Shown piece after piece: positions 34,449 to 49,232 of a DNA stretch of 64,000 nt. How positions within the stretch are numbered: the stretch's first letter is position 1; every line of letters starts with the position of its first letter. Made by a program: the position numbers and the translations under genes. The stretch comes from Tomocerus qinae (lineage: Eukaryota > Arthropoda > Collembola > Entomobryomorpha > Tomoceridae): assembly GCA_020055645.1 (NCBI GenBank), contig CM034548.1:37750296-37814295 (forward strand). Direction: 5' to 3'. A model generated the notes under the pieces. The model had not been told where the DNA came from and did not search any database. It saw only the letters and a program-made list of their open reading frames with translations.

Positions 34449-37400
34449 TGTCAGCTATATCACAAACTGGTAAATAATATGTTCAAAGTCAGTCACCCGT
34501 GTAAGTGGATGAGCAATAATATCTAAAAACGCATTTTTCTAATTGGCACAGGAGGAATCTTCTCATTGTAACAAGAGAGCTTGAATGAATGTCATTATTC
34601 TCTGACTGCGAGTTTGTATGATAATAGCGAGGGTAATAAACACAGTGGGTGTGTATGAAGGAATAAGTGGAAGGCCACTTTATTTCAATCGGTATTTATG
34701 CTTACAAAGTAGTTCTAACTGGTTAATCTGTCCATGCAAAGATAAGTCTCTCAGTAAATTGTCTTTATATTCGTCACGGAATTATAGAAATTTTCTTGTC
34801 TATTAAGTTTTGCTACACAATTTACCTTCACTGCAGAACGTATAATATAAAATATAGTAATGTACTAGCACAAGTAAAAGGCTAAAATTCACATCTTATT
34901 TAGAATTGTGATTTAAAAATCTATTTTTACTTCAAAAGACTGTCGAACTAGTTTACCCAAGTCAAAACAAAAAAATAGTTTATGCATATGGTCTGGTAGT
35001 CAATGATTTGCCCTCTAGACAAGACATGTTAGACTTCAATCTTATTTCTATGCATTTTATTCAGTTTTTGTGATTTTCCGTTCTTAGACAAAGAATCTTT
35101 GCTTATTTGCTTTGGAAACATAAAGAATTTCTGTCAACAGAATAATTATTGATGCATTGCATTCATTTATGACCCACTCACTCTTCTAGACATTGCAAAA
35201 GTATCATATTACTGAATCCCATTCCATGAATGCAGTGCAGGTGATTAATTGTCCCCTGTAGATGATTATTTGATTATTTTGTGACCTTTTCCTACACACT
35301 CATTATCTATTCCTTTAATGTTTTTACGTATGTGGGCTTACTAGACTAAGTTTCTGATTTCTGATATTACGTTTGTCTGATTTATTGAATCGCTTTAAAA
35401 GCAGGTACAGTATCATATTTACACAAGTAGTAGTGAAAAACAACTTGGGGGTAATTATAGTGTTAGTGGATGAACAGTTCATTCATAAAATTACTTTTTC
35501 CTTAACTACGAATGACAGATAATTGGTAAGCAATACAGTAAACAGTATAATATCGTTTGATCTTCACTCCAAGGCGACGTTGATTTTTGATTTCAGAGAA
35601 AAGTAATATATCAAAAAGTTATTATTGTGAAGCCAGTTATAAACTTCACCAAAACCAAGGAAATATTGTTATTGTAACGATTCCATAACTTTCTTAGATA
35701 TAAAATGCTTGGCATCTCAAAATATAGTTAGGTAGGTGAACCTTTAGAGAAAAAATCAATTTTGTTTAATTAAGTAACACAAAAACAGAAAAAGAATATC
35801 CGCACACCAAACTTATTTAATGCGAGTTTAAAAAGACATTCTTTTATGGCTTCTCGAAGCGACTTTGGAACTTGAAGATACTGACTTCATTGTGGTTATG
35901 AAAAATGTAACTATGGCCCCTACACAGTAAAGAAGAATATATAATAATCTATGATATGGATAATAATAATAATACGTCGACATCATAGACACAAAATTTC
36001 TTTTGATTCTGAAGAACATCTTCAGACAATATGCTCTTTCAATTTTTATGCTTTTATGGAAAAAGGCAAATTTAAATGACCTCAAATATGAAGTTGGGAT
36101 TTGGGTTCGTACACTTCTCAATTATTCGCTGTAGTTTTATTTGTTTATGACTTTGCAAATCTTTCTCCAGGATTTTCATGTAAATGTCAGCTTCAGTTTA
36201 GAGGGCCATGATAGTCGATGACCTTTCTCGAGATCTCAAGATAAGAAGATAAGATTCAAGGGACATGCTGATATAAAGACAAATAATGATAGCCTTCGTT
36301 CAACATAGTCTACTGTTTGTAAGCAAGGTAATAGTCATTTATATAATGGTCATTTTAATGTCGTGATGTTAAAAAACTGAACATTAAATAGGGACTTGGC
36401 ATATGGCAGACAGTCCAAGTATTTCTGAGGCTGATTTCCCAGCATGGCGAGCTGTCTGTGGACAAAAGATTCGGATGTATACCACGAAGTCGAAAAATGG
36501 TATTTTATTTTAGGAAACATGTGGCTATCAAATGACAATGACATTGAAAGAATTTCTTTTGATGTTTTTGCACTAGAGATATGTCATGTACCTTCGTCCC
36601 TCGAGACAATAAGCTTTAAAGAATAATACTCACTGTATACTATGTAATTGTATAGACAAAGATACGGCCGAGCGAGATCATGGATGTAAGAAATGATTTG
36701 TAGTGTCTACCATCCATGTCTATACTACATAATAATAGTTACTACAGTGAAAAAGAATGGTGAAAAAATATCAAGTTGCAGCACTCTAGAATTGGGAACA
36801 TGGCAATAGAAGAGAATAACAGGGAAAAGGGGAGGGCAACAGAAGAAAAGCGGATTTGAAGAGAATAATACTTTTATTTCCAACTGACTGAATCTAGCCG
36901 GCTTATCGTTAGGTTAGGCACTTGTTAGTACTTTGGTGGTGGATTTCGCTAGCTCACATTTCCGTTGAGATTGCACCTAACGATACGCAAAACTACATTT
37001 GAACAATGCCATTGCCACTGAAAATCTCCAGTCGCTTCAAGATCTATTCATCTTCAAGAAAACTGCCAATTCTCTTTCATGGAGATCCTTCATCGTAATT
37101 CTGTTTGACCTACAAGATCCAAATATGTATACCCATGTAATTAGAGCTTTCCTTTGTGCAATTTCTCAGCGATTAATTTCCCGCTTTCTTCTACATGTTA
37201 CATGCACTCGTAATAAAGGTCACTGATCAAGTGTGCATTATTTTCCCTTCTAAACCCTAAATAATTAAAGGATAAGCTGTAGTTAAGTAATATTTTTCAA
37301 TTCAAAGTTTTTAATTCAAAAAATATGTAGCAGCATGATATTTTTATGAACTGTAGATGAATGACTCATGGTAATCAGACAAAATTACATAACATGATAT

Positions 37401-39621
37401 TTTCTAAGGCGAATGTACTTTTATGGAGACTAATTGCATGAAGACCAATGACCATTTTGTTATTTCATTATTTTTGGCGTGGGAAGAGAGTAGGGCAATT
37501 TAAAAGGCAAGGAGAAACATCCAACCTTTCGTCTCCGTTCTCTATGGATTTAATTTGCCTATTGAGAATCGATGGCATTTCCACTGATCTGCCTGCAACC
37601 GCAGAAAGCGAACTTCATGGCTATTAATCCTACTTTCCTATCCTAGCCATGAACATTACAACTTACTAGCAAAAAACTAGGAAACATACTACTTATAGAT
37701 ACCTACTAACCCATAATCTTAGTCATTTTTATCACCATGTCGAGAAGCTGGGACAATCTACGGCGAAGTTGTCGTAAGTAAATATTAGGGAGAAGAGAGT
37801 TGACCTTCCTCAACCCAGTAAGCTACAACTGTCAATATATTTTGTCAATATCAAGGTCCTCGCCAGAAAAAGCATATTGACAGTCCTCCTACTCGACGAT
37901 TTGACCTGATTTTCTCCGTGTTCATCTCAATTCATAGTAATCATGCTCATAAGGCGTCATTCCTTCCTTCCACCAACAAGTATCTCCAACTTTCTTCTCC
38001 ACTTATTCTTTTACTTTTAGTTTCATGTTTGATCTGATGCATTCTTGACCTAGTTTTCTCGTGTATACGTAATAGATGCGCTATAGCTAATGGCCAAGCC
38101 ACTCAAAATAACACCGAATATTTATATCTACATGGTCGGCCAAACATTCACTTCCTTTCATAACAAAAAAGTTTATAGATTGCAATTTACAATTAGAATA
38201 TAGCCGAAAAACAAATAAATTGGAACCTTTCTGTCATTCCATTTAATTGTGTTGCCACGTTTATTACAAATAAAAGCAGAACTTTCTACATAACCAGCTG
38301 GCTTGCCACCGCAAAGAACTAAATAAGAATTAAAATATATTCATTATAAGGGTATTATTAAGTACATTACATTTAAACTGCCAATGTCAATGTTGCGTGT
38401 AATTTAATGTAGTTAAGATTAATATTTAACATTAAGTACAATCATTTTCCTTACCATCTATGCTAAAATTACTACACACATGTATACATTGTCTAAATAT
38501 GGACATAAGAAGGTTTCAGAACTCCTCTATTTTGTACATTTTAATTGCTAAATATTATGTACAATTTTAGGTACTCGGAGGAGCGCTACCCAATAGATGA
38601 ACTATTGTTGGGTTATTTTAAAGTTAATCTAATCTACTGTTAATTTGTCTTAATTGCTATTTAAACTGTAAATAGTTAGAATTTATTGACTACATGTGCG
38701 GCAATTTAAGTGACAGACTGTAACATACAAGGCTACTACTTAAAAATAATCCAAGTTTATTCAACTGTCAAACACTAAATTATCGTCCTAAATGTAGCTG
38801 TGAAGAGACTAGGTGGTAGTAATTAGATTCTCATTTTCCTTTGAAAAAGTCGTTTTGCAAATGCAAATGCTTATCGAAAGGAATGGATAAGAGAATTTAT
38901 TGTCTTAAAATTAATTCGTTGCGAACAGATCAAAGAAAATTGATTAGAATTGATTAGAAAAATCTTACTTCAGTAGGTAAGCTGAAAAGACCAATGAATG
39001 ATGGCAAAAAATATTATTTTCAAAGAAACTTGAGTTTAAAATTTCAGTATAGAAAGAAGAAAATAAAACCTAGGGGAATTGTACAAGAATTTTGCCTTTT
39101 ATATTTAGATTTTTTGACTCAATCTGAAAAATGCATTCACGCTATTTCAAGGGAATGCTACATCTGCCATTAATGGCATAATGGTAGCAATTAAAACTTG
39201 GTGAAACTAACTTCCCAATTCCTATTCTACGTTACTGAATTCATTTGCATATCAAGATGCGTTATTCTGAGTAAGTAAGAATGGATAGAAAGTAGAAATA
39301 CTAATACATAGCTTTCACTAGTCTGGGAGAATAGACAAATGCAAATCATGATAATATGATGATAATTGGTTTTAAAGCATAACTGGCTATAGCCGTAAAA
39401 CAAAATGTGACTACTATTTAACTATACTATATTTATGCATTGACACTGATTAGGTCATTCTAATCTACGGACACCAATTACAATATCAATTCAAGTTGCT
39501 GTTTCCTAAAATGATTTAAAATCATTGGAAGCAACTGGATGCCAACATTTAGGTGCATGTCCACTTAAATGTGTATCAGGGAAACTGATAAAGGAGTTCA
39601 AGTGAATGGAGTTGGAAAGAA
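34449..39621. other. Stretch without a convincing gene
   Basis: AT-rich DNA with only short open frames lacking domains or splice support. An 11-bp inverted repeat (TATCGTTAGGT / ACCTAACGATA) occurs near 36,905 and 36,976 with about 60 bp between arms. Simple ATT repeats lie near 35,955. Nothing suggests RNA genes. The stretch may include intergenic sequence downstream of the membrane-protein gene at 39.6 kb. Confidence 0.4.
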
Positions 39622-41971
39622 TTAATAAGTATCGCTTCTGGCAATCTCCTCGTCGTATGGACGTTTGTGTTTCTTACGGAAGCAGTTGACGACCAATAAG
39701 ATGATGAAGATGACAACAGGATCCATAGTTTGCAGCATAATCAACCCGAATTCCTTTGTCGAAAATACTATCCAGTATATGAAGTTAACAATGGCGTTGA
39801 TGGTTGCCAATGTCAGAGAAATATTCCACCAATGAGTGACGTCATCGTAGCAGTACTGAAAAATAATAACCGTAGCATTTAAAGTTTATAATTTGAAGCT
39901 GGAGGTAAAAGGTTTAAGCTATATCAATGTTAGTGTACACAGAGGAACGACAAAAGCAGAGAGAGCAGACACAGAAAAGTATTATAGTGGGTGAGACGAC
40001 CTAGCATTATTGGTTGGTTAGTATCGGTTCCTTAACAAGAGATAGATGTGGTAAGCAATAGCGAAACAGAGACCTTGTCAAGATGGCTCCGTACACCAGA
40101 GCTAGAAGAGACAACACATAAGACAACAACAAGACAACACATAAGTAACAGGTTAACGTAGGGTTCATGAATTGGCTCTAAACATCAGTTATTACAGAAG
40201 AGCCACTACCTATTAAACATAAATCACGTTTAGTAAAATAATTGTCAAGTTTTCCCTGCCAAACAGAAGTAAGGATCTATACGGACCTCTTTAGCGGCAA
40301 TCCATAACAAGAGTCCAATCAAGTAGAGAACCATTGCGATCACGATGAGCAGAAACAGCAATGATGCTAAGAAAACGGCTTTTGAAAGATAAATATTACA
40401 AAATTACTCGAACTATTTTTCAATGTGTAAAGTAGAATGCTTATGGAGTAGTTTACATCGTAATTATAATATCAGAATTATCAGCTTACGCCCCAGTCGA
40501 TATAACAGAGCCAGAGGCTCGTAAGCATTGTTTCGTAGCATTTGTAACATTTCTTGCGTCCTCAAGCAGAAAAATACAAGTCCGAACAGAGCAACGAGTC
40601 CCATAAATACTCCCACGATCTGCATAAGAAAATCACATTATGTGTACACAAAGTTAACAAAATCCCAAGAATCGGTTATATTATATAGTGCTGATCAGTT
40701 TATTATTAATAAAGCATAGCAAAACGGAAATATGATTGCCGAGAAGTTCATGTGAACCAAATCCACGTGACCCTTGACATCTGACAAACATTGACAGAGG
40801 AATCAAACAACTTGTTACGTTACGAAATAGTTATCACGCGACTCAGAACAGAAATTATATCGATTTTCAGTAATTTTCCATTTTACCTGTCAAAGGGGAA
40901 GGTTGTAACCTACTTAGCAGTGTCATGACACATGTCAGTGGACCTGTCAACTTTTGATGTAGTTGTTGCACAATTTTGTCTGATGAATCGAACTGAAGTT
41001 ACACCTATTTTCATTTATTTTTAAATTTTTAAATCCCTTCCCATGTCAAGAGATGTGACCTATTTGGTCCATTTAAGAACTCGGTCTTCCTACTGCTTAC
41101 CTCAAGATAGTACCTGAAATTTGAAAAACGCAGCTCTAACCGTTTCAAAGTTATCGCGCACAGGGATTTCTAGGCAGAAAGACAGACGGACGGAAATGGT
41201 AGATGTAGATATAAAAATAGACCTCTACCGAGAAGCTGAACTTCTCTTACTAATATAGTACACCATACGCACCTTTCTCGCTTTGAAAAACTATATGACT
41301 GCCTATATGTATAGTATATAGTCAGTAAGTTAGTACTACATGATTGAAAGCTATTAGTTTGATAATCACCATTCGAGGAGTCACAATAGATCGGATTGGC
41401 TATAGAATGTATGCTTATTTATAATTTATAGAATAGAGAAGAGGAAGTGAAGCACTTTGCTATCTGCAGAGTTAATATACATCATAATTGTCTAAATGAC
41501 AGTAACAGTAGTTTCCAATATTATACATGCAGCTAGTATCATCTGATTAATTAAACGCTTAACCAAGATATATCTGTACAACGTAGGTAATTGTGGGCAA
41601 CAAGTTGACAGTGAACAAGCTGGCCATTTTCTCCAGCAAAAATATACACTTAGTTGAGCCAGCGAAGTGTTGACAACAATTTACATTGAGAATTTTCCTA
41701 AAATCTGTCTTGTGGCAGTATTTTGGATTAGATTTGAATGGAATGCAGTGAGTTAGCCCACGAACGGCCTGCTAACCAAGTACTACGGATGCTTTCTCTG
41801 ACTTAGAATGTGTATTTAAATTAAAGTGAAAATCATTCTTACCATGTTAATGACCGCGATAATTTTGATTGCAATCTCAAGCCGGATTCCACAGCAGGGT
41901 TTAAAGAGAAACAAGTCGGTGAGACAGAATAAAGGTGTTCGGGCATGGTTCTGCATTTCCTGGGATTCCAT
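39622..41971 (-). CDS. Four-pass membrane protein, about 194 residues
   Basis: The four-exon model on the minus strand is 41,971-41,843, 40,619-40,490, 40,378-40,287 and 39,855-39,622. Donors are ATG/GTAAGA, GGGC/GTAAGC and GAG/GTCCGT; acceptors are TTATGCAG, CTTTCAAAAG and TTTTTCAG. Phases fit (0, 1, 0). The start ATG opens MESQEMQNHARTPLFC. Four hydrophobic spans follow: IAIKIIAVINMIVGVFMGLV, continuing to a span ending FGLVFFCL; FLASLLFLLIVIAMVLYLIG; a third around ATINAIVNFIYWIVF; and VVIFIILLVVNCF near the end. A Cys pair (C-C-G) precedes the first span, an N-I-S glycosylation site sits in the last loop, and the tail is basic then acidic (KKHKRPYDEEIARSDTY). It resembles the many small tetraspan-like proteins of arthropods of unknown role. 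I cannot assign a family. Confidence 0.78.
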
Positions 41972-44900
41972 TGTCCTGTTTGTTGGAGCTTCAAGATCAA
42001 ACTTGTAGGAGAGAGGTTGTTGATGCTGAATAGTAGCTGATGAGTCTGGCGAACAGAGGAGATGGATGAACTACTTGTTTGAGGGTGTTGCGAGAAACGG
42101 ACTGATCAGATAGGTGAGTGAGAGGAGGACCGAGATCAACTTCCTGTCTAAGTAGGTGACGTTGCTATTTTTGTTGGTACTGGAGAAATAGTGGTGGGTG
42201 TGGGAAATCCGCAAATAAGAGCAGCAATCAGTAAATACGATCGGCTCCGTTTGGCAACGATAAGCAATTTGGACAGTAATATGAAAGCCAGAGGAATATG
42301 TAAAGTGCTCTTATACGTCATATTCTGGCTTGACGTATTATGTTTTTCCAAACTGCGCCGTGGACTTTAAAAAAGAGATTCTTTGCTATCTGCTTCGATG
42401 AATTGTTAATTTGGCAAAGAAAAGGGTTGGGTTGTGGCTTATGAGTTCATCTATGGCACTTCACCTTGGAATTGGGGCTATGGGACTCGTCTCCGCTAAT
42501 AAATAGAGGAGGGCGAAAGCGATACAATTGACAATGCATGGTTCCGAACAGTTATGTTTTCAGCTCCTTCACCGTCTTTCACCTTCTGCGTGCACGGTCA
42601 CACATTTCTGTATCTTTCTACATAAGGTGAATCCGACACACTGACACATTCTCCAAGAAGGATGTGTACTAGTGGGCATTGTGAGAATACTCAAGTCAAT
42701 CCATTTTATCTTTCACAGGCAACGCTTTTTTCACCTTATCTTGCTATCAAACTTTCTTTGAAATTCGAGTGTTTTATTATAAAGCGTTGAAATCTTCAAG
42801 TCCTCGCAAAAACTTGAATTATTAATCAAATTTCTGGAGTATCTTGGGAGTTTCTCTAAAAAATTGTCAGATAAGAGATTCATTAGATTGACTGCTCTCA
42901 CAATGCCCGCTACTTCACCTCCTTTATCTCTTACACACAGAAGTCAGCCGACATGCAGCACACACAATCACAATTCAGTAGGTACACATAATTAGAAGAC
43001 GAAGGGAAGAGAGTTTATATTTCCTTATCCCGCTTCCAGGATTTGGATTCTCCAAGTAAAAACCTTCAGATCTGTATATGCATTATTGACTGAAAGATCT
43101 ATGACAAAAATATCTAACCTCCCTCAATAATAAAGACAATGCAAAATAATTCGAGATGTCTTGTCCTATAAATATGCTCTAATGCTAATCCCTCCAACAT
43201 CAACAGTATTGCATTTCTGTTGCTCCTTTACTATACCAATCATATTCATTCTCTCCGCTTTCATCTTTGCTCCAAAGTCCATAGAGCATAACTACTCCAA
43301 CCTCTCATTTATTTCTTGAATAACCTCTGCCATATTAGCAAGCCTTCCAGTTCCATCATGCAATGAGTCATAATGTTTAAAATCTCAGTCAACCAAATTC
43401 CCTATTACCTAGATATTATTATGGCCACAAACCCTAGAACTCTGACTATGCAGGTTCCAGTTTATGCATTTCTTCCCTGGCAGTTATACTGACATTAATA
43501 TAGTATATGAACGCAATTATACACACTCTTTTAGTACTAGTCTTCAAATTCTGCGACTGCTAATATAACAATGCATTATCTCATTTTTATACTTACAGTT
43601 TATACGTTTTAGTAATCGTGACGATTCGTGGCTGTGACTGCATGCATGTAAATAGCAGTGCTCAAAAGACATTCGTATCATTGGCACTACTATAAATCAA
43701 ACAATATCTATGGCTTTATGAAGAATGTTCCTTGTCATGAGTCTAGACGTGGAATACAGCTTTGAGTTCTAAAAAGCTCATCAAATAACAAAAGGTGGAA
43801 TTAAAGCGAGTTGCATGGTTGTTAAATTCTCCTAATCAAGATTTAAACCAGATAGAACAGAAAGGTATTCATTAGACATTTATATAAATATGAATTTTAG
43901 AAAGAAAACAAGCATAGTTATCTCCACCTATAGTGTCGAGCGAGTGGCTCTCATCTCATCTCGCACTTTGTATTTAAAGATTCTCTACAAAAGCTGAAGG
44001 ACAAATAATTGCGTTTCATTATCTTATGAAAATGTCAGACTGCCTAAAAAGTTAGAAAGAAAATATCAGGTGGGGGAAATGTTAGTTTGTGTATACTCAT
44101 ATTCTCCTAGAATTAAAAATAATCTCGTTTGTTTGTAGTTTTATTTCAAATTAGGCAAAAAAGCAAATCTTCTCTTTCCAAAATGTTAAAGTTCATTTGC
44201 TTATGTATTAAAGTTAGCCTTAGTTCTTACACATTTAGAAATTATCGTGGTATGACTCTATGACAATTCCCTAGGTTTGTAAAATTATTAGAGTGGAAGT
44301 TGTTAACCTTTGATGTGTATAGAGTAATGATAGTTATTAATGCGTGCTATGGTATAAGTTTTCGTAACCAGTAGAATAATTAAACTTGCATGTATGGCTA
44401 CTTGTTACTACTACAAGGAGAGAGGAGTAATACCTTCACAGTTTATTTTATCATGTACAATGATTACAGTTCATGAACCATGATTCACTGGAGCAAAAGC
44501 ACTCGTCCCTTTCTGTCCCTATACAAGACTTCATATCATCAAACTACAATTTAAAGCTCTAAATATTTAGATCATTAAGCAGGAAGGAATGGGTACCTAT
44601 AAAAATCCTTAAAGATGAGCGCAGATTTAAAACTGAAAGGTATTTATCATTGCTTTTCCCAGGATTTTCCAAGTGGCTGTAAAGTTCTTAGGAAATAGTG
44701 CTTCCTTGTCCTATTTACTAATGCAACCACAATATAATCCTATAGTAAAATGAGCAGTAGGAGGTATCATCGATACTCGTGTTTCATAACTCATAATTTG
44801 CTTTATTGCTGGATTTGTCATTTGGCCCTTTTCCTTCTTAAAATAATAGGTTACAAGAGTCGGACATAAAACAGGATGAAGTTAGCACTATGACGCCGAT

Positions 44901-46162
44901 CTTTTATTTTCCTGTGATTAAACCTCTGCCAAAATCTCATTTGTTCAACTATTTAATCATACTGCGGTGTTAATGCGCATTAATTGTGGCCTATAAATGC
45001 ATCCTACATAATTTTATACATGGCAGGTATTAAATATTTGTAACTAAACAGATTCATGGCAAATTATATATCTATATAATATGTATGTTAACTAAAAGTG
45101 ATAAGGACGTAGGCGTACAATATTCAACAGAGACCTTCCACATCCTTCAAGCCACAAGTTTTATTGACAAGATTATAATTAAAGATTTTAATCAAAATGG
45201 TACACTAAATAAGTGGATAAATAAACGGATAAGTGTCTCTTATAATATCCCACAATATGCAAAATGAAGTCACATAGATAAATCTGCTCATCGTAGAATC
45301 ATAGCCTATGAATGCTAATGTCTCAAAAACTCACAAGGCCATATAATAAGCAAACGGCATACAATAAGATTGGTAGTGTAGATACAGTTCCTTGTTGTTA
45401 GATCTCTATAATTTTTACAGACATGTGCATACGTGACTTTTTGGGAGAACGAGACGGTAGACTATTGTGGCTTTGCCGGCATACTCTTTTCACAGTGTAA
45501 ATGTCTCTCTGTGCCCATGTAATATCTTAATATTTATATCTAGAGCTGTGCATACGTAAGAGATGGATAAAACTTGTGTATATTATGTAAATCAACGACT
45601 TTCACAAATGCCAATTTATGCAGCCCACCGACATCAGTCACGTACAAATACATTAGCTGTGCTAAGAAAGTAGGTACCACATAGTCTAAGAAAAGTGACT
45701 CTGGTAGTATAAGTACCTATTTTAATCACGTAGATGCAGAACAAGTAAAAATTCCAGGCTATGTATTACAGACTTCTTCTCACAATGATATTTTTCATTT
45801 CATACGGTGCATTTTTTCAATTAATCAAGTTCCTTTTATACGAGTTTCTATTAGTCCGCTTATTAATAATTTGTATCATAAAGGCATTTATGAAATAAAT
45901 GAGTAGAATATATATAACTCCATAATATCAATAGAAATCAAAATACCTCCTGCAACTTCGGGGATGCGTGATGCTTTACCAAACCTTTACAATAAATTAC
46001 TGAATACTGAATGCGATACTGGTTTAGTTTTTGTTATAATTCCAGGATAAAATAACAGATTGAAACTCCAAATCATTCCCGTTATTGAATGTTTATTGCT
46101 TTCTCACCCGTGAAGATTTGCAGTCTTGTCAAATACTTGCACCGTCTTGCCCGTTGGTAGGA
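41972..46162. other. Upstream region and spacer without a gene
   Basis: 41,972-42,650 is the promoter side of the membrane-protein gene. It is somewhat richer in G+C, and the frame stays open for a short way upstream of the chosen ATG, so a longer first exon is possible. A 67-codon minus-strand frame at 42,148-42,351 has a hydrophobic middle but no splice support. The remainder to 46.1 kb is AT-rich with nothing recognisable. Confidence 0.4.
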
Positions 46163-46926
46163 TCAACGGAAATGACAGTCGGATACTTGCGTCCTGATAG
46201 TCAGCAATAATACAACGGCTATCAGAATGAAAGTACCGACTACCACATCCGAGATAATTGGAGTTGCACCAAACTGAGGTTGACTTTTAATACTTCACCC
46301 ACCCAAAGCTTGTCTCACTTTTGTGGTTGTCTTGGCTGGAAAATTTATCAAATAAATAACTAAGGTAGAAGTGTTAGTAGGCCGAAAAAGCTGTATATAG
46401 ATTGAAATGCATGGTAAATTATTATTGATATGATTTTTACTGTCATTAGATTTGTCGATGGCAGCAAATCACGACATTTTCAAGAGGATGGATTGGAATT
46501 GTTCTTTTACTGATCAAATACATCCAAATGTCAACTAATTGCTTTGAGATTTCCAATCTTACCTTCTGTAGATTCGTATCAAATAATATACTTGGTTTGG
46601 GCAAATGTGACCTGATGTGGCAAATATCGTTGCCTTTGAGTATCGGATGAGTTCAAAGATATCAAATCTCCAGAAAGCCGTGAAAAGTTAACCTGTAGAA
46701 TCATAAGGACTTAATTTACAGTTCTTGACCATCTCAGGTTATACCCAAGGACATAAGATTTTGATGCTACTACAGTAACCGTAGAACTTGATGAAACTTG
46801 AAATTCCTATATGCAGGTACATTACAATATGTCTCGTTTTATTTCGATGAGCAAATTGCAAAGCTATACCCCGAATCTAACCTTCGATGTGACTATAAAA
46901 CCCAGAACTGGATCTCCACTCCGACT
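46163..46926 (-). pseudogene. Degraded CUB-like and membrane-anchor exons
   Basis: Four exon-like segments lie in order on the minus strand. 46,926-46,882 reads KSEWRSSSGFYSHIE. 46,806-46,720 reads VSSSSTVTVVASK then GYNLRW, the end-of-CUB-domain pattern. 46,692-46,563 begins VNFSRLSGDLISLNSS but meets a stop near its end. 46,335-46,163 starts after TTTTCCAG and encodes a clear membrane span (VVVGTFILIAVVLLL) and short tail, with an in-frame TGA before the span. The gap between the second and third segments is only 27 bp, too short for a normal intron. The stops and the short gap suggest a decaying copy of a secreted or membrane CUB-domain protein gene. CUB domains act in extracellular protein interaction. 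Chance resemblance is possible. Confidence 0.35.
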
Positions 46927-49232
46927 TCTAATAGCAGGTTAAGAGAATGAAGCTGAACAGATGAAAAACTCCCTTTTATAATCTAAGCTCGTATCTGTGA
47001 ACGACATTTATCTTTTTCTTGTCTCCTTGGAGCTTGGAAAGAGAAAACAGTCAACAGACAGATGCGGTTAAAATCCCCATTGCTCCAAGTTTCTGACGTA
47101 ATTGTGGCAAAAAGTGTAAGTCAAATAACTTTTAGCATAAGATGGCAGGATAGGTTATTTAAGTTAAGACAACGCAGTAAACGAGATTCTACTCCAGGAA
47201 GACAGCAGGAGGGAGAACAATTTTTCTTCAGGCACAGCTCATGACATCACCACCTTGCCAAAAAATGATATTAATAATTGATTTCCTTGTGATTCGGGCT
47301 AGGTTACAAGTCTACATATTTCGATTGCTTCATATTTTCCATGATGAATGAATGTACCTTTTTAGGTCAGACTCTTTCAAGCTTTCCAAAGAGCCAGTAA
47401 TGAACAATCAAGGGATGAAGTCAAAGAATTGGTCTTAAGTCTCTTGAGCCCCATGAAGGCATGTATTACTACATAGTATTTAGATATCTTTTGGGCAGCG
47501 TTTAGAAAATGTTCAATTCTTCTTCAGCTTCTTCTCCCTCCTCTTTGCTAAAAATGTAGCCTTCTCAACTTAATTACTCCAGAAAAACAGCAAATTTTAT
47601 CACGATCAATATTATTTTGTAAATTGGGAATAATATAATTAATTTAGTTTTGCAATTCGATAGAAAGATGCTTATTCTGTGAAGTCACTACTTACTTCTG
47701 TTTAATAACTTCATACTTTGAGGAGTATGAAAACCAGACGCTTCGTACACGTATAACAAAAGTTCCAACTCAGTGATGCTCATTCTATGGTAAAATGTTT
47801 TCACGAGTAGGTATCTATATATGAATTGTATGTCTATTAATTGATGAGCCTTACAGAGAAACAGCATGGGCCAAATAGAAAATGAATGCTTTTCATTTTG
47901 TTACAAACGTAAATGACAACTTGAAAACTACTTTTCCAATGCTTTAAGGTAGCTCTTGTGTTATAGATTTCAGTCGTTATGACATAATGACGTCAATACA
48001 CTGCGTTAACTTCCGCATACGTGTATTAACATTTTGTAACAAAACTAGTATCTGTAGCAGCAAATTCAAAGTAAAGCCGTAAAATTAGACTAGAATTTTT
48101 TCCGTACACGTGTACCATACAGAACGCAGGAAGGAAAAATGTCATGAAAGTATGAAATGCATTTGTAAACATGTAATTAGCCTTGGTCAGTCGTAATAGG
48201 TATGAAATAATGTTGATAGGTGGTATGAAATGATATGAAATATCATTCGAATATTTTCCAAATCCAAAAGCAGTTTAATGTATACTGTAATTGCTTTAGA
48301 ATAGCATACCTAAAATAGGATTGAGATGAGAAGAAAAGACAAGTCCAAGACAAAAGTACGGGGTTCTTTGGTTCAGTGCAGTATTAGTCATGTTTCATAT
48401 TCAAACACGCCGATTGATAATATGAATCACATAATCATAATAATCAAGCTGTTGGCATAATGTCGTAACTTCTCCTCAGGACATGGAGATTAGGACATGC
48501 TTAATGTTTATTAACAGTCATAAATATATGTACACAACTTGATTAGAAGAGGATGTTTATGTTACTCAGCCGACGATCAATACAAGCAAAGTACACTTGA
48601 ATAACAAGGAGAACATAACAACAATCTGTCTACACTTTCTTTATGTGTATATGTCTAGTTTTTCTGCATCCCTTACTTGAAGAGTTGAGATGGAAAATAG
48701 TTTAGTCAGGCTAATCTGGATTATTGGTTTCATTTGCTAAATAGTCACTATAGATTAGACAAGCCACACTATAATCTAGCTTATGCATTCTATTTTTGCA
48801 TATCTTCAGTCATGGCCACAGTTAAAGTTTTATTTACAACCAAAAACTACATTACGATATACCAATATGAGATTTGAGTGCATTTTTTGTTATTATTCAC
48901 ACGACGTGGAGTTATCTATAGTAGATTATATTGTTCCCTTCCGTAAGCCTGAGAATTTTTCCTTGCTCTGGTCATTTGACTCCGCATTTGCTTATTCATT
49001 GCGATTTCTGTTGATGACTTCACCAACACCTATATAAAATCAATTCGCTAATGTAAATAGTAAAATTCCCACGATTGTCTCGTCTTGTTTCTATCCCGAC
49101 ATTACTACAAATGCAGTAGCTATGCTGTTTATTAAAAATTAGTGGCGACTACGATAAGCTAAATGTGAGGTACATGACTGATAATTAATCAATAACTGGA
49201 ATTTGCTAAGCTTTGTTGGTTTGATTGATACG

